NCBI GenBank assembly: GCA_037954325.1
Contig: JBBMNZ010000003.1
Location: 6,399,965-6,463,964 of the forward strand
Source of the DNA: Fistularia commersonii
Lineage: Eukaryota > Chordata > Actinopteri > Syngnathiformes > Fistulariidae
Length of the DNA stretch: 64,000 nt
Reading direction: 5' to 3'
The number at the start of each line of letters is the position of its first letter. Positions within the stretch are counted from its first letter, which is position 1. The notes under the pieces are model-generated. The model saw only the letters and a program-made list of their open reading frames with translations, was not told the origin of the DNA and made no database searches. Positions 40,001 through 48,600 of the stretch are shown here, piece after piece. The position numbers and the translations under genes were made by a program.

Positions 40001-40006
40001 TACTGA
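34010..40006 (+). CDS. pou2af2: POU class 2 associating factor 2 (OCA-T1), 5 coding exons, 298 aa
   Basis: Coding joins 34010-34019, 34857-34957, 38450-38489, 38632-38936 and 39566-40006, which gives an open frame of 298 codons plus TGA. Residues 9-27 hold the POU2AF peptide (VYQGVRVKHTVKDLLAEK), almost identical to human POU2AF2. Further matches to the human protein, from memory, are the YYSVRRPFISDSDL block (residues 58-71), RDSWDQ (153-158) and the C-terminal WxKEDG...YExRxxY tail. The human protein is about 288 aa, so the length fits. In this family the N-terminal peptide clamps the POU domain on octamer DNA (ATGCAAAT) and the Ser/Pro-rich remainder activates transcription, so the product should be nuclear and act with Pou2f3. 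The head-to-tail neighbour is pou2af3. Identity is near certain; the tiny first exon is the least certain part. Confidence 0.93.
34380..34450. repeat. (GT)n/(AT)n compound microsatellite, pou2af2 intron 1
   Basis: GT units pass into TATATATGTGTG and a final (TA)n run. Confidence 0.9.
34637..34644 (+). promoter_or_regulatory. Octamer motif in pou2af2 intron 1
   Basis: A perfect ATTTGCAT lies 213 bp before exon 2, inside a non-repetitive stretch (34458-34790) with several CpGs. A TATA-like CATATAAATTG lies about 26 bp upstream of it. It may be an intronic enhancer or an alternative promoter; sequence alone cannot tell. Confidence 0.35.
34857..34957 (+). CDS. pou2af2: pou2af2 coding exon 2 (OCA peptide)
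   Basis: The acceptor is a T/C-rich run ending TCTAG and the donor is AGC|GTAAGC. The exon is 101 nt, enters in phase 1 and leaves in phase 0. It encodes residues 4-37, including VYQGVRVKHTVKDLLAEK, the octamer/POU-binding signature. An AG two bases further on (34857-34858) would break the frame from exon 1, so 34857 is chosen as the first exon base. Confidence 0.9.
36025..36215 (-). mobile_element. tRNA-derived SINE fragment, reverse strand (pou2af2 intron 2)
   Basis: GGGAATTTCCTCTCTAAATTTAACCCGTC, GGCGCCAGGGGAGCAGTTAGG, GTCTTGCTCAACAACACTTC and GGAATCAAACCAGGAATG read as the reverse complement of a common fish SINE body that ends in a tRNA-like head. Confidence 0.6.
37060..37198 (+). mobile_element. 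LINE 3' tail ending in a (TTATC)n microsatellite
   Basis: GACAAAGGAATTTCCCCTATGGG then AATCAATAAAGTTGATC leads into about 14 copies of CTTAT (37126-37195). AATTTCC...GGGA.TCAATAAAGT followed by a short tandem repeat is the typical 3' end of fish CR1/Rex-like LINEs. It lies in pou2af2 intron 2. Confidence 0.6.
38450..38489 (+). CDS. pou2af2: pou2af2 coding exon 3 (40 nt)
   Basis: The acceptor is CTTTTGCAG and the donor TCAG|GTGAGG. It encodes GGSSAPSSYVQMS plus the first base of a glycine codon (phase 1). The human protein has a similar SSSQSPFVQMPGS stretch at this place (from memory), which supports this short exon. Confidence 0.82.
38632..38936 (+). CDS. pou2af2: pou2af2 coding exon 4
   Basis: The acceptor is CACCCCCGCAG and the donor CCG|GTAATC. 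The 305 nt encode residues 51-152. It begins GSHVLPSYYSVRRPFISDSD, matching the human GYYGVRRSFLSDSD block, and continues through SKQFSPEVYSS and a Tyr-rich YYPETFGDYRG segment. A Ser/Pro-rich part ends in SGESSHLFP. The exon is clearly richer in G+C than the flanking introns. Confidence 0.92.
39001..39410 (+). repeat. Two-copy ~204-bp tandem duplication in pou2af2 intron 4
   Basis: Copy 1 runs about 39001-39204 and copy 2 about 39205-39410. Shared landmarks sit 203-204 bp apart: TGTGAA...TTTGGGGGGATTTTTTTT, CCAGATTGCAATTCTTC, GACAAAATCCAAAGGTGGCC and AAATGTGTTTTCTAACATTA. The copies differ by scattered changes and small indels. A start of a third copy (AAAAATGTGAA) follows. Confidence 0.85.
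39566..40006 (+). CDS. pou2af2: pou2af2 coding exon 5 (C-terminal, stop)
   Basis: The acceptor is TGCCTTCAG. The 441 nt, stop included, encode residues 153-298, starting RDSWDQSVPEP and ending SFWSPYEIRKPY followed by TGA. Human POU2AF2 has RDSWEQ at the same junction and a similar KEDG...YE.R..Y end (from memory). The middle is Ser/Pro/Gly-rich and looks like an unstructured activation region. Strong GC bias in this exon opens long but meaningless frames on both strands. Confidence 0.92.
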   Translation, partial: RDSWDQSVPEPVSQVEALCPDSLTSGSIQPSLPSPETQESSSQYRPPSQGSSLVPESGGQPYTLHSLEDTHYHPVTNGGAYPGPSPSSFPCPLYMSSSVGDLVSKMVTEEASDGHAGPQAAEEAHSSWAKEDGVSFWSPYEIRKPY

Positions 40007-40175
40007 CTGGATGAGTTCCCGGAAAAGTGTGGCAGGACAGATAACAACTGATTTTTTTTTTTATGTAGTTTTGATATTCACCAAATTTTTACAGCCGGAT
40101 CAGAATGAAAATAACTGTGATTTGTCGTGATTTATGGTGTAAATAGTATGTTTACGTTTTCACAGTGTCTCCAGC

Positions 40176-40181
40176 AATAAA
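40176..40181 (+). terminator. Likely pou2af2 polyadenylation signal
   Basis: AATAAA lies 170 bp after the TGA and is followed about 10-15 bp later by a TG-rich stretch (CTCTGTATGTG). That predicts a short 3' UTR of roughly 190 bp. A second AATAAA near 40295 lies beyond a CA microsatellite and is the alternative. Confidence 0.6.
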
Positions 40182-40206
40182 GGGAGCCACTCTGTATGTG
40201 CAGGTA

Positions 40207-40254
40207 GCACACACACACAGACACACTCACACACACACACACACACACACACAT
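40207..40254. repeat. (CA)n microsatellite just after pou2af2
   Basis: A CA tract with GA and CT interruptions begins about 25 bp after the predicted polyadenylation signal. Confidence 0.9.
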
Positions 40255-41369
40255 ATCCATAGACACATACTTTTATATGAAAACATTTATTCCAAATAAA
40301 TGTAATAACAGATAATAATATTGGGATAGCACAGACCACAACGTCGTCACTGAATTTGAGTGTGTTATTGCGCAGGCGGATGGGAATTTTATTGCTCCAT
40401 TTTTTTGTTTTTTTGTGTTGTTTTGTTTTGTTTTGTTTTGTTGTACGGCTTTTCTCTCTTGAAAATGGGGAAAAAATAGATAAGGTGAATTACTTAATCG
40501 GGACTGTTGCAAAAACTAATTAAATAAGTATATGTCACTTATAGCGATTTGGTCTTTGGAATATAGGAATAGTAGGTTATTATCTATAAATATAAATAAA
40601 AATGAAAATATTATATTTAATTTCTGAAAATTGTTGTATCTCGTGAATACTCAACAGGAAGTGGTTTTAAAACATGCAATGTCACAAATCCGTCTGCAGA
40701 TTCTTCAACGATTTATTTTTGTAGATTCTTTGTAGTTGCTTTAATTTGTAGTTTTTTTGTTTGTTTATATTTTCCACTGAAATTCTGCTCAGGTTAGATT
40801 CTTTTGGAGAGATCCAATAAGTCGGTTTTCAAAATATACAATTAAAACTTGCTTTATGGTTGAGTGTTATTTATTAGGTCACTTGTTATTCAGTTTGTTT
40901 ACTTTAAAATGGTTGACAGTCATCCAGAGGCGAGTCTCAGAGGCTGTTAATTGGATATTTGAAAATTTCATAAAAAGCTCCATTTAACTAGTCATTCGGT
41001 CATACATTCTGCCATACATATATTTCCTGACATAAGGGTCAAGGGGTCCACTTTAATACCCTGTTATGGACTTTTTGTAAACTTTTTTATTCCTTTATGG
41101 TGTTAATATAGAGGGTGACAACATTAAATGAAAAAACAATGTTTACACAACAAATACAGGTACATTAAAAACATGTCAATATGCATCAACTCTTTATTAT
41201 GCAGGGAACTAAACTCTATCCTTCTGATAGTTACAATGCTTGACATTGATGTACATATTTTACTTTTTCATGGTGCCTGATAATAAAAAAAAATTACACT
41301 TAAAATTTGTTGCCGTCAATGTTACACACAGACCCAGGAACCCCAAAGAGAGGACTATAATTTGCACAT

Positions 41370-41970
41370 AAACTAATATATACATATAATTATATATGTA
41401 GATGTATGTATATATGTGTACACACATACAAATATATACATATACATATACATATACATATGCACATATACATATACATATTCATATACATATACATTTG
41501 TATTGTATTACATATTATATATTATTGAACATGTTTTGACCCTTACATTGTTTGGGAAAATTTCAGGACACATTTAACATTTAATCCCCTTAAAGAACAC
41601 AGAATCACACATTGGACTATTGTATATATATATATATGTATATTTGATAATTTTATATCACTAAATAATGACAAATAGTAATTTTTGAGTGTGTTTCCTT
41701 CTGTCATTTTCTCTTACCTCCTTCCAAAGTTTTAGGTGGTACACACTCAGACACACACACACACACACGCATATATACATATATATGTTTGATGTTTGTG
41801 TGTATGTGTATATATGTCTATGTGAATATATATACACACATACATACACGCACACACATTTATGTGTGTATATATATATGTATATAATATGTATATACAT
41901 ATATGTATACATATGTATATATACGCATGTATATATATGTATATATACTGTACGTTTATATCATATATAT
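41370..41970. repeat. Compound (TACATA)n, (CA)n and (TA)n microsatellite field
   Basis: Two dense patches (41380-41515 and 41745-41970) of ATACAT hexamers, CA runs and TATATG runs, separated by plain AT-rich sequence. Frames read across it are low-complexity artefacts. Confidence 0.9.
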
Positions 41971-42704
41971 TTAATGTCCTTTCGACCTTTGGGTCTCATA
42001 GCATATGTCCTTTGTTTAATCATGTAATCACTTTTAAAAATTAAAAAGACAAAGCAACATGAGGTACTTAAAAAGTAAAATGCAACTACACATGTTGGAG
42101 AATATTCATAATCAGAGGTCGGTAGTGTTTCAGGGCATTTTGAAATAGAAAAAATATATAGTTTTAGGCTCTACCAACATCTCCCCCACAGATGGATCCC
42201 TACCAGAAGAGAATCCATCGTAATTGGGGTCTGGGGCCGAGTGAGGGGAAAAAATGGTGGTCACAAAACCCAAGAAACTTCAGAAAATACATTTATGTGC
42301 CATTAAGAAAAACAATGTTTTATTTCACACAAAACTAATCTTGATACACTTTATCATTTATATGTAATTATTCATGTGTGAAATTAAATCACCACATATT
42401 TTTGAAATAAATACATATAAAAATATATATGTAAATCATGATATTCTGGCAAAAACCTTTTTTTTTTTTTTTTTGCCTTAATCAATCAGTAGTTGCCTAT
42501 TCAACCTATGGCTCAGTTTTTGTGTTTTCTGAAAAACTTGAAAAAAATGACTTGGGAGATTGTTTCAAGAGGGCAGCGATATACTGAAGTGTTATTTGTG
42601 TGCGTGTGTTAATTATTTTAATTAAGCTTTAAGCCCTATACAGCACATATAAGGGCAGCTACGAGGTAGGACGTCACTAAGAGATGTTGCATTTCCTCTT
42701 TTGG

Positions 42705-42718
42705 CCACTAGATGTCGA
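42705..42718 (+). promoter_or_regulatory. Weak CTCF-like motif between the two genes
   Basis: CCACTAGATGTCGA resembles the CTCF core CCACTAGATGGCGC with two mismatches. It lies between the end of pou2af2 and the start of pou2af3. Confidence 0.25.
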
Positions 42719-43349
42719 CATTGCACCGCTACGGAAAGCAGGAGGAGACCGGAGAAGGGAGCAGGAGAGACGCTACATGAAATATGAAATAAAATACTCA
42801 TGAGTTGGATGAAACGCATATATAATGGAGTGAGGACCTCTGGAAGTTGTGCTAGACGTTCCGGTATAAAGTCACTTCGAACTGAAAATGCATATCAGGT
42901 CATGGAAAACATAAACCATGCCATTTGCGTGATAAGCTTATTGACAAAAACTTTTAATAAAAAATATGAGTTTGAGTTTAGCCCTATTCATTAAAATCTC
43001 TTTATTTATAACTGTAGTACTCGCAACTATGTGTTTGTTTGTGCTCCTGAATTTCAGGGGTTATAAATCCACAACTTCATGAGTGGTGGTTTATCTATGA
43101 ATTTATTTATTTATGCATTTGTTTTTAATAGCCAAATAAAGACCTCACAGGGTTGTTATGCTGAATATTTTCCATTAGGATAAATCGAAATGACGAATCG
43201 AAAATAAACTATTAACAAGCATGTCAAGTTCAGATGAAAATGATCACGGGAGCTCAACTTAACTTAAAGTGAGAAAGGGTCGGGGGGTGAGAACTAAAAA
43301 AAATAGACAATTTGGAGAGGAATAAATAAAAAATGTGATTTTAGAAGCG

Positions 43350-43640
43350 TGTTTGTGGCGTCCTCTCCCCTCCGCCAGCAGCAGGTGGATGCACACTTGC
43401 CGGAGAGAGCAGGAGGCCCGAGGTGCCAAAGATGGCTACTGGCCTTTGCCACGCCCACTCCTCTCCCACTTTTATCCGTTTTTTTCCAAATAAAGCTTAA
43501 AAATATATCGAAAATCGTCTCCGACGCTACGGGCGGCTGCGGCCAGGGTTCGATCACCGATCGGCGATCAGTCGTGCCCCGGCGGAGGCGCACAGCGGGC
43601 GCCGGTGCCGTGGTGCCTAATGAGGGGGTGTGATGCTGGG
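43350..43640. promoter_or_regulatory. CpG-rich block upstream of pou2af3
   Basis: The block is far richer in CpG than its surroundings, with close to 20 CpGs by eye within about 120 bp (43505-43625). It also holds a YY1-like AAAGATGGC near 43427 and a CCACGCCCACTCC box near 43448. It lies 430-720 bp before the pou2af3 ATG, so a promoter or enhancer role is plausible. A separate TATA-like TTTAAATAG lies at 43851-43859. Confidence 0.45.
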
Positions 43641-44068
43641 ATATGGCAAAAGAAGCATAAAATTAATAAAAGCATGGTTTCCTTTCGGTCCAAGTGCGGA
43701 ATACTGGTAGAATACATTAAAGTGCAACTTGTAAAATGTCCGTGCGATGTGAATTTTGGGGAAAAATCGATCAAACTCCGATGCCTCTGAATATTCAAAT
43801 TGAAAGTAACGCGCAATCAAATCATTGTCAAATCATTGAGTTCTAGGGCTTTTAAATAGTAGGCATGGAGGGAGAAAATCTCAAACTAATTTGTCCCCAG
43901 CTATATTACAATATTGCTGTACGCTCTGGTGCCGGTGTGAGACCTTTGTGTTGGTATTTTTGGAGACTTTTGCGCAAATTTCGTTCTTGGTCATTTTGCT
44001 GAGACAGAAAAGGACGCAGTGGAGTCTCACGGGTCTTCTCTGGGGAACTTCTCTTCATCTCTGCCATC

Positions 44069-44075
44069 ATGTCTG
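44069..44075 (+). CDS. pou2af3: pou2af3 coding exon 1 (7 nt, start codon)
   Basis: ATG TCT G is followed by the donor GTGAGT, with A at -3. Phase 1 joins it to AT AAA CCG AAG in exon 2, giving MSDKPKV, one residue different from human MSGKPKV. The bases before the start (CATC) are the same as before the pou2af2 start. Confidence 0.82.
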
Positions 44076-45621
44076 GTGAGTTTCAGTCCAGATTTACTTC
44101 TGGATTCTCACTTTTTCGAGGTTCTTCTCTTGTTTCTTTTTTATCCTGTTTGGGTAGAAAGGAGAGAGGGAGAGAAAAGTAGAAAGGGGACAAAGGAGAT
44201 GTTACAAGAGGGAATGGAAAAAACGCAGCATGGTCAGGTTGGGGGGAAAAACGAGGAACTTGAAGTTGCTTATTTCACTGGAAATAAAATACACGCTGCG
44301 TAAAAGATAAATTGAGAGATAGATATTTGTGTTTTTATGATCACATTTTCCTTCATTTGGTCGAATCTGGGTGTCATTTTTTTCATCTCATTTTTATTTT
44401 TATCTCACGCAGTCTTATGACTTCACAGTTTAAAAATATTTCACATTCTCACCTTTCCAGCCCAGTGAAATCAACATTATTTTTTTCTCAATTATTATTA
44501 TTTTTTTATTAATTTCATGATTCCTTTATTTTTTCTTCTATTTTATTTTTCACTCATGCGATCGCGGGTTGCACGTTGTTCGCTGCGTTTTCCCCGCGCT
44601 CTTCGGCACATTTAAGACAATTCGCGGAGACGCGCGCACACACACGCACACACACACACACACTTACACACACATGAATATTTATCAGGTGATGTTTCAG
44701 CAGGTGAGGCTTCGTCTCTTATCAAATCGCCGGGTCGCCAATCCGGAGAAGCTGAAATTATGCCTTTAGGGCGTTTTACGGTTATTTTTACGCGTGTCTC
44801 TGTCTCGGGATTATTAATGAGATGAAACGCTTCCACACGCAATCGCAATCGAGCCGTCGTGCACGGCGTCGTGCGTGCACGATGGGGAGGGAGGAGAAGA
44901 AAGGTGGAGGTGGTGGGGGGTGTTTTTTTTTTTTAAACAAAAGTAGCGATCGGGGTTCGATTCCCTTAGGAATCGATCGTCGGTGCAACGAGCGCGGAAA
45001 CGCCGATGGCGTGAAAAGTTGCGTGAGCGGCGCTATCGATCACGGAAAAGCTACCGATCGCAGGATTTGGGATCGATTCCCTAAAAGGAAGCTTCGATCG
45101 GTCGCTTTTAAAATGAAAGGGGCAGAGATCGATCGTCGATCGCTGCAACGCGTTTTCGATCCGACACGTTTGGTTTTTTTTTGCGTTATCACAGTTGATC
45201 GATCGGTCAGTTCACCGAGAACCGACCGATCGATACCCGATTAATGAATCGATCTAGTGCTATCGGTAGTGATCAGAAATACCACACTTACCGTGGCGTG
45301 TTTTGTACCGGTTTACCTTTGCTTCTGGTCTGGGCGGGGTGGTTGCGGTGTGGAGGGGCGTGCACGCGCTCACGCACGGCTGCAGAGTGTGCGTGAGAGA
45401 GGGGGGGGTAGAATATCTAGAGGCGCGAAAAGCTAGGAAGAGAACGCGCACATACACGCACACATTCACACGTGCACGCACACAAATGCACACACGCCGA
45501 GATCCAAGCGAAAAACACAAAACTCTTGATAGAACTTTTTTCGTCATTGTTTTTATTAATATTTTTTTATTACAATAAACACGATCTATTTTCAAACAAT
45601 CATATAAAACGTGTTATTGTG

Positions 45622-45656
<35 letters not shown>

Positions 45657-48600
45657 ATTGTGCCATTTATTCCCGTATAAATGAAAAAAATAATCTATGA
45701 CCTGATAAACAGACAAAGCAGTGTGTGATTACTCAATGAGGGGGAAGGGAGAAGCGTGTGTGTGTGTGCGTGTGCGTGTTATGGGTTGTTCCCTATTGTG
45801 TTTGCTGTTTGGTAAACACGAGCGTGCTCGTTCTCTCCGCCCTCCCAAGATAAACCGAAGGTGTACCAGGGTGTCCGGGTCAAGACGACGGTCAAGGAGC
45901 TGCTGCAGAGGTACCGAGCCCGGGAGGCCAACGGGAAAAAAGTAAAAACGGTAAACCACCCCCCTCACCACCGCCACCACCGCCACTCACGCACACACAG
46001 ACAGACACACGCACACAATATCCCTCCCACCTCTCATTCCAACGTAAACTGCAGTAAAGTTTTGTAAATGACTGACTGGCTGCACTTCAGTTACAATAAA
46101 ACACACCCCTCCCAACGATTTTTGCACGCTCCCTCTCACTCAAACACACACACTTGGAAGAAGAAGAGAAGAATAAATAAAATTTAAAGAGAAATATCCT
46201 CCCTAACTAAGTAAAGTCCACATGTCCATGTTGACATATCTAAAGCTCTGTCCCTGTTCCTCCACGCACAGATATCCCAGCCTTGCTTTGACCTGCAGGA
46301 TCTCTGCGCGTCCACTCTTCCAAGTAAGTTCATCCGGAATCATCCTTTGTCCCGAGTCTAATATTTAACACACACTCACACACACACACACACACACATA
46401 ACACCGAATGATAATCCATCCTCGTATAAAAGGCTGTGTCAACATGAGCACGGTGGATTTGCATAGGGTTTGCTTTCTGCAAATAAATAATGAGGGGGGG
46501 GTAATAAAAAATCAGCCAAATGGCATCGCTGTTGAAATAGAAAAATAGAAAAGTCCGATGAAAATAAAAAAAAGGGGGTTACCTGAAACCTAAAGAAAGC
46601 GGAGGTAGTGAAAAGCGGGTGTTAGTGAGCTGTTTTTACCCCTCTGACCGAGGGCTCCCCGGTTATATTTATACGCGCTGATGGTGCCGTGACATCACAC
46701 CGCGATCATATAGGCTCATTTAAATGGCTTCCTGGTCCGTTGCCATTACAAAACTAGCGCTGCGCCTTTATTTGGATGGACGTTTAGACGCGCCGTGCGT
46801 ATTTGGCACGTTGCGCGAAACTGCAGCAGCAGCGTGGATCTGCGCCTAGTTCTGTTTATTAACGCATTTTTTTTTTTTTTTTTTTGTATTTGAAATGCAG
46901 CTGTGGTGTCGAACCCCGCTCCCTACGTGGACGCGCCTTCCACTGCGGCCCCGCCGGTGGACGTCGGCGGTTGCGTCGCGCCCCCGATGCACGCCGCGCC
47001 GTTCCACGACGGCTCCTGCAGCATCCAAGTGCAGGACGGCGGCTATCACGGAGCCCAGCGGCAGTACGGGGACATGATGCTGCCCGTCGACGGCTACAGT
47101 GTCAACAGCAACAACAATAACAACAACAACAACAGCAGCAGCAGCTGTTGCTACAACAACCTCCCTCCTGCTGCAGCTTTACCCCTGTCCTGGTGCCACG
47201 GACTGTCCTCTGATGCGGACTATTACGGGATGGTAGGTTTAATCTCCTCTTCCTAACTATCACCTGTCTGGCGAGACCTTTTCTTTAAAATGCCTAAATT
47301 CGGGGTGTTAAAATAAAATAAAATTGAAAAGAAATCAACAGAAGCAGCAGGCATAAAATAAAATAAAATAAAATAAAATAAAATAAAATAAAATAAAATA
47401 ATGAAAGAAATTAGAGGAAAAAACTATACCCTCCATTAGAAAAATATGATTTATTCATTTATTTATTTAGCAACCCGAAAGTAGAATCTTCATCATTCTT
47501 CAAATCATCCCAAGAGAGCACTTGCAAATCACCTCTATCTTTTTTCTCACATTACTCAGGTTATTTTGGTTACCAAGCAATGGCAGTAGCTGGTAAATCT
47601 CATCTGTTGTTGACATCGCTGAGAACGTTGGAACTCTCGCCCAAGGAGGCCACGTTAGGATGGTCCAAAGGCTATTGGAAGAGAAGTGAAGTGTTTTGGT
47701 GTTCAGATGGCAAAATAAGAGCTGCCAACCTAACTATGTAGTGATTTGTGTTTTAATATTGTTTAATAATATATATGTATATTTTTTTTAATCTTTAACT
47801 TATGACATTTTTACCCCTTACTTAGTAGAGGAGGTAAGGAAAATCTTTTAATGCACTCTGTTCAAAAAGAGCAACCAACAATAAGGCTAAAGGAAATATA
47901 CTTGAAAAGATTCAGCCAGAACAACCAGAGTCATGCTGGTCTAAAAAAAAAAAAAAAGCGAAATGGATAAACTTTCCATCCAAAGATTAAGTAAATAACT
48001 TCAAGGTCACCGAGTTTGAAGAAGATGAACAGGTTACTTTTGGTCGGTCTTCTAGCTTGTGTCAAAAGAATTGTGATTGCTCTTCAGCAGGACTAGATTC
48101 ATGACTACACTGGAAAAGGTAATAAAGTCAATTACTACATGTCACTGTGATGCGACATGTTAAACTCCTTTGACCTTTCCTCTGGTCAGAAGTGTTTTTC
48201 ACCTTGCCCTTGCTGAACAGTCGCGTTTCAAGAGTTTTGTGTGACAGGGCTGCTTTGACGTTCCTCGTTCAAAGGGTGTATCACGTGCCCAGAAATAAAG
48301 AAAATATAACGCAAATTCCTACCAACTGGACTGTGGAGGAGTGGGTGGCATTTTAAGAATTGAATCGAATACCTGAAATGCAATTTTTACATAATAAGAG
48401 TGATTTAGATCCCCATCTAAAACCAAGTCTTCCTCTCTTGCAGGCTCCTTGCTCCCCGTCAGAGTCTCTGAAGCTCTGTAGTCCCATGGATCACAACAGC
48501 TACTCCCCGCAGGACTCTTTCTCCTCCTCCTCTTCCTGCTACGACTCTCCCACTAGGATGGAGTATAGCTTCCCTGGCCTCACGTCAGAACACTACCACT

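Larger units (their letters stand above)
40255..43349. other. Spacer between pou2af2 and pou2af3
   Basis: Very AT-rich with the microsatellite field at 41370-41970 and the weak CTCF-like site at 42705. No coding exon was seen on either strand. Confidence 0.65.

Noticed and set aside
44950..44970. tRNA gene suggested by a B-box-like GGTTCGATTCC
   Set aside because: No A box at the right distance and no acceptor-stem pairing; better explained by the GATCG-rich repeat.
45942..45943. Alternative donor for pou2af3 exon 2 nine bases earlier
   Set aside because: In frame and possible, but the later donor restores the 101-nt length shared with pou2af2.
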